32,208 nucleotides of DNA from NCBI GenBank assembly GCA_021775475.1, contig JAJFHS010000034.1, forward strand, positions 1-32,208, in the 5' to 3' direction. The translations under genes and the position numbers were made by a program. Below the pieces are notes generated by a model. It did no database searches. It was not told the DNA's origin and saw only the letters and a list, made by a program, of their open reading frames with translations. Positions 7,047 through 15,419 of this stretch are shown here, one piece after another; within the stretch, counting starts at the first letter, position 1; each line of letters opens with the position of its first letter. This DNA comes from Hyphomicrobiales bacterium. Its GTDB lineage: Bacteria > Pseudomonadota > Alphaproteobacteria > Rhizobiales > JAJFHR01.

Positions 7047-8042
7047 CTATAAACTATAAGATTCAATAGTTGAGGGATGAAAGAGCTCTTTCACGTCAAC
7101 GTGACGTGGCGTCAGTCCTTGAGTGTGATGATAGCGTAGAAATGTCTCGAGCACATTCTCATTTCCAGCTAACCCATAAGTCCAGATATCTGATGACTTC
7201 ATCAGTTGCCGAGCCCTGTGTAAACTATCTTCAACGAATGGCATAGTTACCTTAGTGGCAGATGTATCTGCTAAGGCATCTTGAGCCATGGCTTTAGATT
7301 TCGAAAATGCTTTGAGAAGGGCGCCAGGTAGCCATGGGTGCTCGTCAGCCAAAGTTTTGCGAATTCCCAGTACGTGCATAATTGGAAAGATACCGTTGCG
7401 TTGATAATAATCTTCGGCAGTTTTGATAGTATCAGGAAAAAGCCGGACAACATTGGGATGACCTTCGTCATAGCAACGCGGCCAACGTGGACCAATGAAA
7501 CCGTCGATTTCCCCGGCGGCTAACATTTCGTTTAGAGTTGCTCCTTCTGGAGCTTCTTCAACTCGAATGTCAGAGGGAAGTTTTACTTTGATTTTTTCGG
7601 GACGGCCAGCTGTATCCATTCCTCCACGCACCCAAATAATATCTGAGGACTTTACGCCAAAATCATCTTCGAGAATTCCTCGAGCCCAAACATTGGCCGA
7701 CAATTGATATTCTGCGATACCAATCCTTTTGCCTTTAAGATCTTCTGGTTTTTCAATACCTTTGTCATTTCGGATGTAAATGGAGGTATGGCGAAAAGCA
7801 CGGCTTAGGAACACCGGTATAGCCACGTAGTGAGGATCTCCACTGGCTACTGATATTGAATATGAGGATAACGATAATTCGCTGATATCAAAGGCTTGAT
7901 GTCGAAATGCTCTGAAGAACATTTCCTCTGGTGAGAGTAGCATACATGTGGGGTCAACACCGTCAATTTTGACCCTGCCATCTACGATAGCCCTGGTTCG
8001 GTCGTAATCACCCATTGCAATTGAAAGTTTTAAATTACTCAT
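7047..8042 (-). CDS. pht5: 4,5-dihydroxyphthalate decarboxylase
   Basis: A 331-aa protein of the Pht5/OphC type, which removes one carboxyl group from 4,5-dihydroxyphthalate to give protocatechuate. The fold is that of periplasmic binding-protein-like (NMT1/SBP) proteins, but there is no signal peptide, so it is cytoplasmic. Family traits are the MGDYDRTRAIVDGRV start, SPEEMFFRAFRHQAFDISEL, the loop GKRIGIAEYQLSANVWARG, and GPRWPRCYDEGHPNVVRLFP. Length equals that of the Pseudomonas enzyme. GAGGG lies 7 nt before the ATG. It is third in the reductase-dehydrogenase-decarboxylase operon, 17 nt after pht4, which fits the pathway order. The name is by homology; the exact substrate could be a related dihydroxylated diacid. 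Confidence 0.85.
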   Translation of the reverse strand: MSNLKLSIAMGDYDRTRAIVDGRVKIDGVDPTCMLLSPEEMFFRAFRHQAFDISELSLSSYSISVASGDPHYVAIPVFLSRAFRHTSIYIRNDKGIEKPEDLKGKRIGIAEYQLSANVWARGILEDDFGVKSSDIIWVRGGMDTAGRPEKIKVKLPSDIRVEEAPEGATLNEMLAAGEIDGFIGPRWPRCYDEGHPNVVRLFPDTIKTAEDYYQRNGIFPIMHVLGIRKTLADEHPWLPGALLKAFSKSKAMAQDALADTSATKVTMPFVEDSLHRARQLMKSSDIWTYGLAGNENVLETFLRYHHTQGLTPRHVDVKELFHPSTIESYSL

Positions 8043-8059
8043 TATGAATCCCTCTTGGT

Positions 8060-9232
8060 TTATATAGATATTTGTTTATGAAGTGAGATGGATTCTGCAT
8101 CAGCCGCAGAAGCCAGAATGGCATGACAGATTTCCAGGCTTGCTAATCCCCAGCGCCCAGTCTGTATTGGTGGCTTATTATTTCTGACAGCATTGACGAG
8201 AGCATCAATTACAGGTGTTCGTGGATTTGGAACTGCTGGCGCAGGTTCGAAACGGCGTTCTTCATTTTTGTATACCCAAATACCATCTGGCGTGAGCCGA
8301 ATATCACCAAGTTCGCAAGAGACAATTATCGGACCAAAATGCTCGTGATGGGTTGGGGCTAAAATGATAGAGTCCCCACCAAAGGCACGGGTTTGTTTCA
8401 ATTCAGTCTCGGCTTGAGATGATTTGACAGACTTAAGTGTTCTACGTGCACCACCATAGCTTTCAGGTATTTTATCGTGTCCCAGCTCGTTAACGCTATC
8501 CATCCATTCGTCACTGTCAAAATGTGCATATCCCGAATATGTAATAGAGGCGAATACCCCATTTGCGAAACCAACAAGAGCGGAATATGCTCCCTCCGTC
8601 GGGCGCGCAGAATCCCAATTACCGGTCATTGCCGATACTTGTTTGCCCATTCCACCTGCAAGTAAACGTACAATGTCAATTTGATGCACTGCTTGGCTAA
8701 AAATGACCCCGCCACCTTCATTGGTTTTTAGTTCCTCGGGCCGTCTGGGGCGGTAAAGAAAGTCGGTGTAATTCAGTGCATTAATCATGCGCACAGCCCC
8801 TAATTCTCCACTGTCAATCAATGTGCGAGCTTGTGCGACGGGTACATCAAAACTATGACTGGGGCCAACAATCAAATGAACATTTGATCTTTCACATGCA
8901 ACAACCATTTCCTCGCCATCCTTCATTGAAATGGCAAGTGGTTTATCTACCAAAATGTGTTTGCCGCTTTCCGCAGCGGCTATTACATGTTCAGCATGGA
9001 ATTGATGCGGAGTTGCGATGTACAAAACTTCTACATTTTCGTCTTCACATATGTCCGTAATATTGTCATATGTCCGCCCGCCGAATTCGGTTTGAAATGC
9101 TGTGCGGGATTCCGGACGAGGAGCGCACGCTGCTACTAACTGAATTCTTTTGTCAATTCTTAGAGCTGGCAACGTCAACATGAATGCGCGACCAAGGCCT
9201 ACAATGCCTATCCGAACAGGTTCACAGGTCAA
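8060..9232 (-). CDS. pht4: Gfo/Idh/MocA dehydrogenase, phthalate cis-dihydrodiol type
   Basis: 390 aa, likely oxidising 4,5-dihydro-4,5-dihydroxyphthalate to 4,5-dihydroxyphthalate with NAD+. The N-terminal Rossmann fold has IGIVGLGRAF (residues 8-17); the family's KP motif is VDKPLA (95-100); the C-terminal domain carries GGGVIFSQAVHQID (173-186) with the usual catalytic-region His183 and Asp186. The start is TTG: an in-frame stop lies two codons upstream, and AGGGGA is well placed before it. The gene overlaps the reductase by 11 nt, indicating translational coupling. Gfo/Idh/MocA proteins serve as the dihydrodiol dehydrogenase in pht/oph clusters, so context carries the specific name. Confidence 0.82.
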   Translation of the reverse strand: MTCEPVRIGIVGLGRAFMLTLPALRIDKRIQLVAACAPRPESRTAFQTEFGGRTYDNITDICEDENVEVLYIATPHQFHAEHVIAAAESGKHILVDKPLAISMKDGEEMVVACERSNVHLIVGPSHSFDVPVAQARTLIDSGELGAVRMINALNYTDFLYRPRRPEELKTNEGGGVIFSQAVHQIDIVRLLAGGMGKQVSAMTGNWDSARPTEGAYSALVGFANGVFASITYSGYAHFDSDEWMDSVNELGHDKIPESYGGARRTLKSVKSSQAETELKQTRAFGGDSIILAPTHHEHFGPIIVSCELGDIRLTPDGIWVYKNEERRFEPAPAVPNPRTPVIDALVNAVRNNKPPIQTGRWGLASLEICHAILASAADAESISLHKQISI

Positions 9233-10172
9233 TGGTCAAATCCCCTGTGTTTGGGCGTGATACGCAAATCATTATATGATCCGCTTTTTCGTCCTCCATC
9301 AGAACCATGTCTCGGTGATCCACATCACCTTCGACTAACCTGCTCTTGCACGAGCCACATGTTCCGCTTTCACAAGAACTCGTCGTCTTGATGCCTGCTT
9401 CTCTGATTGCCTCGAGAATAGAACGGTCAGCAGGTACGGTTATTGTCTGATTGGATTTTTGCAACGTCACTTCAAATGCGACATCATCGGCGCGGGTTAC
9501 CTCGACGGGTTTAAAATTTTCAAAATTCACCCGTCCTTCAGGCCAATGTCCAGATATGGCCTTAATTTCTTCCACGAGAGGTTTGGGTCCACAGCAATAA
9601 ACATGTATATTTTTGACCTCTGCAAAATAATCCCAAAAATCAAACCTATTTTCTGAAACCCCTTCTGTATGACTTGCTGTCAATTGGTCGCTGAACATAT
9701 CTCCTAATTCGGTTAGGTATGGGCTTTCCTCAGCACTTCTCGAACAATAAATAATTCGAAAAGGTTTTCCCTGATTTGCAAGATGTTGAGCCATGGAATA
9801 GATAGGTGTGATACCGATACCACCTGCAATAAGCAGATATTCAGGTGCTTCCTTAAGTGGAAATGTATTTTCAGGAGCAGAAAATTTCAGCGTACTTCCT
9901 TCCTCAGTTTGGTCATGCATCGATATTGAACCTCCCCGCGAATCCGCTTCACGCTTAATAGCAATGACATAGTTATCCGGATTGTTTTGCCCATCATTAA
10001 CAAGAGAATATCGACGCATAGCACCCGACGGGGTCTCAACGGTGATATGAGAGCCAGGGTCAAATGAGGATAGATTTTCATCACCCACAGCAAGAGTAAA
10101 TTCACAAACGCTCGGAGTTAACATCCGCTTTTTAATTACTTTTGCCTGCATCAGATCTGAAGCAGATGTCAT
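9222..10172 (-). CDS. pht2: Phthalate dioxygenase reductase
   Basis: 316 aa from the ATG at 10172, which has GAGGA 7 nt upstream; a frame from 10208 lacks such a site. It passes electrons from NADH through FMN and a [2Fe-2S] centre to the Rieske oxygenase. Domains in order: FMN-binding barrel with RRYSL (53-57), NADH domain with AGGIGITP (116-123) and YCCGPKPLVEE (192-202), and a C-terminal plant-type ferredoxin. Its cluster cysteines are C267, C272, C275 and C303, the same spacing as in the Burkholderia phthalate dioxygenase reductase. It is first gene of a leftward operon and divergent from the oxygenase. One palindromic operator lies about 60 bp upstream of its start. Confidence 0.92.
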   Translation of the reverse strand: MTSASDLMQAKVIKKRMLTPSVCEFTLAVGDENLSSFDPGSHITVETPSGAMRRYSLVNDGQNNPDNYVIAIKREADSRGGSISMHDQTEEGSTLKFSAPENTFPLKEAPEYLLIAGGIGITPIYSMAQHLANQGKPFRIIYCSRSAEESPYLTELGDMFSDQLTASHTEGVSENRFDFWDYFAEVKNIHVYCCGPKPLVEEIKAISGHWPEGRVNFENFKPVEVTRADDVAFEVTLQKSNQTITVPADRSILEAIREAGIKTTSSCESGTCGSCKSRLVEGDVDHRDMVLMEDEKADHIMICVSRPNTGDLTIDL

Positions 10173-10230
10173 AAATAAGTCCTCGTGCAAAGCTATTCTC
10201 ATAGCCATCTACGCAGCGTTTGTCAAAAAT

Positions 10231-10242
10231 TTAGATATCTAA
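10231..10242. promoter_or_regulatory. TTAGATATCTAA operator, pht2 side
   Basis: A perfect 12-bp palindrome (14 bp with flanking T/A) in the divergent pht2-pht3 promoter region, 59 bp upstream of the pht2 ATG. It is one of six copies in the catabolic block; a MarR-type dimer is the likely reader. Confidence 0.7.
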
Positions 10243-10288
10243 AATATTACTTTTTTATGGGTCGACATATGATTGGAATTATTTTAAA

Positions 10289-10300
10289 TTAGATATCTAA
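10289..10300. promoter_or_regulatory. TTAGATATCTAA operator, pht3 side
   Basis: A second perfect copy in the same divergent region, 58 bp from the first and ending 20 bp before the pht3 ATG. A protein bound here would block the promoter or transcript start of pht3. Confidence 0.7.
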
Positions 10301-10320
10301 ATATATTGAAAGGACAGCAG

Positions 10321-11601
10321 ATGCTTACCTACGAAGAAAATGACTTGCTTACTCTGGTTGAGAATAATGCCCCAATGGGGCAGTTGATGAAGCAGCATTG
10401 GACGCCAGTCTGTCTGATTGAAGAGGTGCTGGAAAATGATGGCACGCCGTTATTGGTCGAAGCTCTCGGTGAGCGTTATGTAGCATTCCGGAATACCAAC
10501 GGAAAAGTTGGCCTTCTTGATGAGTTGTGTCCGCATAGAAAAGCGTCACTCGTTTTTGGAAGAAACGAGGAGTGTGGCTTGCGTTGCCTTTACCACGGCT
10601 GGAAAATGGATGTGGATGGCAAAGTTGTGGCGATGTCATCGGAACCAGATGAAAGCCCTCTTATGGGCAAAGTCAAACATCGTGCGTATCCTATTAAGGA
10701 GTGGGGTGGATTTGTCTGGGCCTGGTTGGGTGAGAAAGAGGCTATGCCCGATTTCGATCCACCAGCATTTGCTCCAACAGAAGATACACCGGTATCAATT
10801 TTAAAAATCCGCATTCCGTGTAATTGGGCGCAAATTCATGAGGGGCAGATTGATAGCGCTCATTCGTCGAGTTTGCATTCATCGGATATGATACCAGCGC
10901 GTGTAGAAAGTGCAGGAGCCGATAGTAAGGCCTGGTACAGACCGTCGACTGATAAATCTCCAAGAATGGAGACCCAGACAACGAGCTACGGGTTCCATTA
11001 TGCTGCAATACGTACTCCTATCAAAAATTCTTCCACTCATGATTACCTTAGAATTACGGAGTTCGTTGCACCCTATTATTCTCTGATTCCACCTAACACT
11101 TCATACAACGTTGCGAGTGTTATTGTTCCAATCGACGATGAAACAACGGCGTTTCATTTTATTGCTTGGGGAGGAGAATCTCGTCCATCGACTGAAGAGT
11201 GGCGAAAGTTTGCTCACTCACAGAAAGGCATTGACCTAAATGAGCAATGGGAGCCCATTCGGACGAGGGAAAATAATTTTCTGCAAGATCGACAAGCCAT
11301 GAAGTTGGGCAATTTCACCGGTATTCCTGGTATTCCAAATCAGGATATCGCTATGTGGGTCAGCATGGGTAAAATAGCGGATCGTACACAAGATATGTTG
11401 GGTGCATCTGATCTTGCAATAGTGGAATTCCGTCGACTTATGGTAGACGCGGCGCACAATGTTGCGGGTGGTGGTAAAGCGATTGGAACTGAAGACAACA
11501 GGATCCCCCAAGCTGTTATTGAGTCTGTGCAAGGAGTGTTTGCAAAGACAGCCGATTGGCGAACTCTCGTAGATAATGAGTCAAGACAGGCAGCGGAGTA
11601 A
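10321..11601 (+). CDS. pht3: Rieske oxygenase, phthalate 4,5-dioxygenase alpha subunit
   Basis: 426 aa from the ATG at 10321, preceded by AAGGA; an upstream TTG would overlap that site. It is the terminal oxygenase that would dihydroxylate phthalate at positions 4 and 5. The Rieske [2Fe-2S] ligands are C70, H72, C89 and H92 (CPH and CLYH motifs). The mononuclear iron site is formed by H181 and H186 in DSAHSSSLH, with D342 (NQDIAMW) as the carboxylate ligand. All are present, so it looks active. The protein is of the alpha-only phthalate dioxygenase class and close to it in length. The divergent reductase supplies electrons. Related aryl-acid or O-demethylating oxygenases share the fold, so the substrate is inferred from the pht4 and pht5 neighbours. 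Confidence 0.9.
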   Translation: MLTYEENDLLTLVENNAPMGQLMKQHWTPVCLIEEVLENDGTPLLVEALGERYVAFRNTNGKVGLLDELCPHRKASLVFGRNEECGLRCLYHGWKMDVDGKVVAMSSEPDESPLMGKVKHRAYPIKEWGGFVWAWLGEKEAMPDFDPPAFAPTEDTPVSILKIRIPCNWAQIHEGQIDSAHSSSLHSSDMIPARVESAGADSKAWYRPSTDKSPRMETQTTSYGFHYAAIRTPIKNSSTHDYLRITEFVAPYYSLIPPNTSYNVASVIVPIDDETTAFHFIAWGGESRPSTEEWRKFAHSQKGIDLNEQWEPIRTRENNFLQDRQAMKLGNFTGIPGIPNQDIAMWVSMGKIADRTQDMLGASDLAIVEFRRLMVDAAHNVAGGGKAIGTEDNRIPQAVIESVQGVFAKTADWRTLVDNESRQAAE

Positions 11602-11733
11602 TTTCTATAATTTTCAGCCCTTTCACGGGTAGGGAATTTTCTATCGCTCAGGAGTTTGGCTGCGACTGCTTTTCGTGCATTTGATGCATTTGATGCATTT
11701 GCAGCCATCCTGCGCGCATATCACATAATAAAC
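11602..11733. other. pht3 downstream region
   Basis: No clear terminator. It contains a short direct repeat, nearly three copies of the 9-mer TGCATTTGA (11676-11700), probably simple-sequence slippage. Confidence 0.4.
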
Positions 11734-11745
11734 TAAGATATCTAA
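11734..11745. promoter_or_regulatory. TTAGATATCTAA-like operator, one mismatch
   Basis: TAAGATATCTAA differs from the consensus palindrome at one outer base. It lies 42 bp (about four helical turns) from the next copy, so two dimers would sit on the same face of the DNA upstream of the transporter genes. Confidence 0.6.
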
Positions 11746-11772
11746 TAAGTTATTGACTTCAACTTTACAATC

Positions 11773-11790
11773 ATCTTAGATATCTAAGAT
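11773..11790. promoter_or_regulatory. TTAGATATCTAA operator, 18-bp perfect palindrome
   Basis: ATCTTAGATATCTAAGAT is the longest palindrome among the six copies. It precedes the TRAP transporter genes but lies about 400 bp before their start codon, so the promoter probably sits here with a long leader. Confidence 0.7.
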
Positions 11791-11852
11791 AAAGCGATAT
11801 TAAGATCGCATATTGAGTACAAAATCGCTCGAATCCTGGGGAGGGGAAAGAC

Positions 11853-11894
11853 TTGAGTGAAACAATTAAAATCCATATATCACCGATAATTTGA
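11853..11894 (+). other. 13-codon ORF with strong Shine-Dalgarno
   Basis: GGGGAGGGG (11838-11846) is placed correctly before a TTG that opens a 13-codon frame, LSETIKIHISPII. It may be a leader peptide in the long transcript toward the transporter, or the surviving start of a lost gene. The remaining leader up to 12195 shows no convincing gene; it holds a small inverted repeat, AATTACC-CC-GGTAATT, at 12077-12092. Confidence 0.3.
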
Positions 11895-12195
11895 ATAAGC
11901 TTGATGAGTTTATTCGCCTTCTCATTTGTGAATGGTGCTGGTACTGAAAATTTCCTATTACCCAACTATTTTTGGAAATCTACCAAACATAGGACGTTCG
12001 TCTCGGGAAATATTCAGCATGTGAACCAGAAAAAAGTCTTGGCAAAGTCGGATGTTCAATTATCGGATTACTTGGTAATTACCCCGGTAATTGGGATGAG
12101 AATTAAGCGGTTTTATTAGCTTACCGAAAAAGAATATTCGCGTTCGAGATGGATAAAAAACTGAAAAACAAATTTATTTTCACGGAGGAAATACA

Positions 12196-13179
12196 ATGAA
12201 ATTATCCCATATAGCCCTCTCAATAGGGCTCATTTTTACAAGTGGGTTAGCGCATGCTGAACCGCTTGAACTTAATCTTTCAGGCGGAAATCCTGGTGGT
12301 CTTTGGTCGTTATTAGGAGCGGGCATGGACCGTGCGGCTAAAAAATCTGATGCTAGTTCTGTCATCACCTATCAAGCGACGGGAGGTGGTTTAGCTAATA
12401 TCGGTCTTCTTTCAAAACAAAAAGCCGATATAGCTATTGTTCATAATGCTGAGATAAAAATAGCGACGGCAGGAGAGAAACCTTTCAAAACTCCCGTTAC
12501 AAATATGCGTGGCATAGGCTATATTTATAATTGGGCACCAATGCACTTTTTCTTGTCAAAATCCATTGCCGACAAATATGGTATTGTCAGCTTAGATGAT
12601 CTTGCGAAGGCTAAGGTTGCTCTTCGTATCGGTGTTAACCGAGCGGGGAATATTACCAACAATGTGGCTCTTTTTATGTTGGAGCAGGTTGGCATAACCG
12701 AAAAATCCGTAAAAGCTAATGGAGGCGTGATAGTAAGAGCCGGTGCCAACGATCAGGCTGGTCTTTTGCAGGATGGACGAATTGATGTCGTAACAAATGG
12801 CGTCTTTGTATTACATAGCTCGTTTCGTGCAATCGATGAAAAAACCGATGTCATCTTACTTTCCATACCGGAAAAAGTAATTGCCGCAACCAACGAAAAA
12901 TTTGGAACACAAACTTTCACTATTCCCGGAGGGAGCTACAGCAAGCAGCCGAAGGAAATTAATACTTCTGCACTCGGTGCGCTACTCGTGACAAGAAAGG
13001 GCATGAAAGAGGAAGTTATTTATGATCTGACCAAAGCTCTGATTGATAATATCGACGAGGTAAGAGCAGTTCATAAATCTATGGCTAAATTGAACCTCGA
13101 ACTGCTGGCTAGTCAACGGGTGTTGCCTTTCCATCCAGGTGCCGAACGTGCTTTCCGTGAGGCAGGTTTGATTAAATGA
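12196..13179 (+). CDS. TAXI-family TRAP transporter solute-binding protein
   Basis: A 327-aa periplasmic receptor. A Sec signal peptide (MKLSHIALSIGLIFTSGLAH) ends with an AHA-EP cleavage site near residue 21. The mature protein begins with the TAXI pattern LNLSGGNPGGLWSLLGAGM and has TYQATGGGLANIGLLSKQKA, as in this NMT1-like family. It would capture an organic acid and hand it to the membrane partner encoded immediately downstream, with which it overlaps by 4 nt (ATGA). GGAGG lies before the ATG. The substrate is not readable from sequence; placement between pht3 and the decarboxylase genes suggests a phthalate-related aromatic acid. Confidence 0.92.
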   Translation: MKLSHIALSIGLIFTSGLAHAEPLELNLSGGNPGGLWSLLGAGMDRAAKKSDASSVITYQATGGGLANIGLLSKQKADIAIVHNAEIKIATAGEKPFKTPVTNMRGIGYIYNWAPMHFFLSKSIADKYGIVSLDDLAKAKVALRIGVNRAGNITNNVALFMLEQVGITEKSVKANGGVIVRAGANDQAGLLQDGRIDVVTNGVFVLHSSFRAIDEKTDVILLSIPEKVIAATNEKFGTQTFTIPGGSYSKQPKEINTSALGALLVTRKGMKEEVIYDLTKALIDNIDEVRAVHKSMAKLNLELLASQRVLPFHPGAERAFREAGLIK

Positions 13180-15062
13180 TCGGCAGTCTTGTTAAAACTG
13201 GTCGCAAACGTACGTTTGCGGCCAGTGAACATAAAATTCTAATTGTGATAGCAGCATTATTTGCAGTTGGGGTCATATATGGAAATCTATTTATTATTTT
13301 AGACAGGCTCGTAACGGGTATTTTGTTTCTAAGCATACTGTTTTCGATGTTGTTTCTTGTGGTTGGAGCTACTCCAAATTCTTCCGAGAAACCAAATGTA
13401 CTTGATTGGATTTTAAGTGCCGCTTCCATAACATCGGGTATTTATTTTTTTGTAAATGCCGAAATAATTTCTAGCAGGATCACATTACTCGATGAACTGA
13501 CAACGGCACAATTCGTGTTTGGATCGATACTCCTAGCTTTAACGCTAGAAGCGATGCGTCGGACTACCGGAGCCGGGCTAACGTGCATAGTTCTGTTGTT
13601 TATGATCTATAATCTTTTCGGAGATGTTTTGCCGGCACCTTTCGGGCATGGAGATATTGGCTACACTTATTTGCTTGAATTGCTAATTTTTACTACCGAC
13701 GGTGTGTTTGGAGTGCCGGTCCAGGTTGTGGCCAGCTACGTTTTTCTTTTTGTACTTTTCGGGACGTTGCTGTCCTTCGCTGGAGGGGGCGAGTTTTTCT
13801 TCGACCTGGCTGCTTCTCTAACCGGCAAAAGCAGAGGAGGTCCGGCCAAGATCGCTGTCATCTCTTCAGGGCTTTATGGAACAATGTCAGGTAGTCCTAC
13901 GTCCGATGTTGTCGCAACAGGTTCCATTACCATTCCTATAATGAAGCGGCTTGGCTATTCGGCACGCTTTGCAGGAGCTGTTGAAGTAGCAGCTTCTACC
14001 GGAGGCAGTGCTATGCCACCGATAATGGGCTCAGCTGCATTTATATTGGCAGAGTATACTGGCATTCAATATCGTTCGGTGGTTTATGCAGCCCTAATCC
14101 CTGCCATTCTTTATTACGTTGGTGTATTTGCCCAAGTTCATTTTAGAGCCGTCAAAGATGATTTGAAACCTTATAACGATGTTCCCAAGCTTGGTCAGAC
14201 ATTTGCATCGGGTTGGATGTTTCTTATTCCGATCACTGTTATGGTCAGCGCTTTGATATCGGGCTTTTCACCTTTAATCACGGCTGGAGTTGGTGCTGCA
14301 TCAGTTGTAGCAGCATGTGCGATCCTGCCACGAACACGCATGTCGCTTTGGCGAATTACCGAAGCCCTAGGAGAAACAACACTCCGTATATTGCCTGTCT
14401 CTGGGGCCTGCGCCGCAGCCGGCCTTGTAATCGGAGGGCTCTCAATGACTGGTTTAGGTATGAAAGCCGCGAATGTAATCATGGTTCTCAGTGGAGCGGA
14501 TGTGTTGCTCACACTCGTACTGGCGGCTCTGGTAACAATTGTTTTAGGGTTGGGAATGCCTACTCCGAGCGCCTATATCCTGGGGGCTGTATTAGTAGCT
14601 CCAGCGTTATCGCAAATTGGTGTCCCGCTCCTTCAAGCGCATATGTTCCTTCTCTATTTCGCTATTCTCTCCGCCCTAACACCCCCTATTGCTGTGGCAG
14701 CATTAGCAGCCGCCGCGATAGCCAGAGAAGATCCGTTTAAAATAGCGCTTGATGCAATGAAATTGGCATCAGTGGGTTTCTTTGTTCCGTTCGTCTTTGT
14801 GTGGAATCCGGCAATTATCGGTCAGGGGGATGTTTCCATGATCCTGGTCGCGATCGTTGGAGGATTAGTAGGCACCATTGCTCTTTCGGTGGCTGTAGAA
14901 GGAACATTCACAGAGCGAGTAAATATACTACAACGGGCTGTTTTGGTCGGTGTGGCAATTGCATCTGTGGCACCTACATTCACCATTGCGATCCCAGGAA
15001 TTATTGTCGGAATAGCTTTAATCAGTAGAACAATAATTAAGGAGCGTCGGAAGATAAAATAA
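13176..15062 (+). CDS. TRAP transporter fused 4TM/12TM permease (DctQM-type)
   Basis: A 628-aa polytopic inner-membrane protein that fuses the small (DctQ-like) and large (DctM-like) TRAP subunits, the normal arrangement in TAXI systems. About four hydrophobic segments in the first 170 residues are followed by the DctM domain, with glycine-rich loops such as GLYGTMSGSPTSDVVATGSI, EVAASTGGSAMPPIMGSAAF and LGMPTPSAYILGA. It would drive ion-coupled uptake of the ligand delivered by the binding protein. Translation is coupled to that gene by the ATGA overlap. Length is near the family norm. It is last gene of its unit, with a strong hairpin about 150 bp downstream. Confidence 0.93.
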   Translation: MIGSLVKTGRKRTFAASEHKILIVIAALFAVGVIYGNLFIILDRLVTGILFLSILFSMLFLVVGATPNSSEKPNVLDWILSAASITSGIYFFVNAEIISSRITLLDELTTAQFVFGSILLALTLEAMRRTTGAGLTCIVLLFMIYNLFGDVLPAPFGHGDIGYTYLLELLIFTTDGVFGVPVQVVASYVFLFVLFGTLLSFAGGGEFFFDLAASLTGKSRGGPAKIAVISSGLYGTMSGSPTSDVVATGSITIPIMKRLGYSARFAGAVEVAASTGGSAMPPIMGSAAFILAEYTGIQYRSVVYAALIPAILYYVGVFAQVHFRAVKDDLKPYNDVPKLGQTFASGWMFLIPITVMVSALISGFSPLITAGVGAASVVAACAILPRTRMSLWRITEALGETTLRILPVSGACAAAGLVIGGLSMTGLGMKAANVIMVLSGADVLLTLVLAALVTIVLGLGMPTPSAYILGAVLVAPALSQIGVPLLQAHMFLLYFAILSALTPPIAVAALAAAAIAREDPFKIALDAMKLASVGFFVPFVFVWNPAIIGQGDVSMILVAIVGGLVGTIALSVAVEGTFTERVNILQRAVLVGVAIASVAPTFTIAIPGIIVGIALISRTIIKERRKIK

Positions 15063-15208
15063 ATCTCCCAAGAGAAATAGAATTTCGAAGCGATCATTTC
15101 ATAGTTGATCAACCCGATCGTGATGAAGCCAAATATTTGACTTGGGTTTGCGGGTGTTGAAATGAGTGAAATTCTACCCTCTCTTTACCACCAGCTCTGC
15201 TGGAGGAA

Positions 15209-15235
15209 TGGGGTGATGCTTATAGCATCACCCCA
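15209..15235. terminator. Strong hairpin between convergent genes
   Basis: Perfect 12-bp arms, TGGGGTGATGCT and AGCATCACCCCA, with a TAT loop. It lies between the convergent permease and ThDP-enzyme genes and could end transcripts from both sides. It lacks a clear U-tract, so it may instead be an mRNA-stabilising hairpin. The rest of the 15063-15419 gap shows nothing else. Confidence 0.55.
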
Positions 15236-15419
15236 ATTTAATAGTTCCCGAGACACTCAGACTTAGCGACCTTGGCTGCCAGAGAAAACGACATGTTGTT
15301 TCGAGTGGCTTTATTGCAAGCACCATTATTCTTGGTAATGTGAATATCAGTAGATATTTTCAGCAAAGAACTGTTCTAGATAATTGCCTGCAAATAATAT
15401 TGAATAGGTGTTTTTGCTG

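Noticed and set aside
11340..11708. Minus-strand frame with a NASNASNAR repeat
   Set aside because: The repeat comes from the TGCATTTGA 9-mer repeat and the rest is antisense to pht3.
11901..12119. 72-aa plus-strand frame in the transporter leader
   Set aside because: No ribosome-binding site, no recognisable motif and atypical composition.
14213..14740. Plus-strand frame of 175 aa inside the TRAP permease
   Set aside because: An alternative frame of the DctM domain, rich in Ser, Cys and Asn with no domain pattern.
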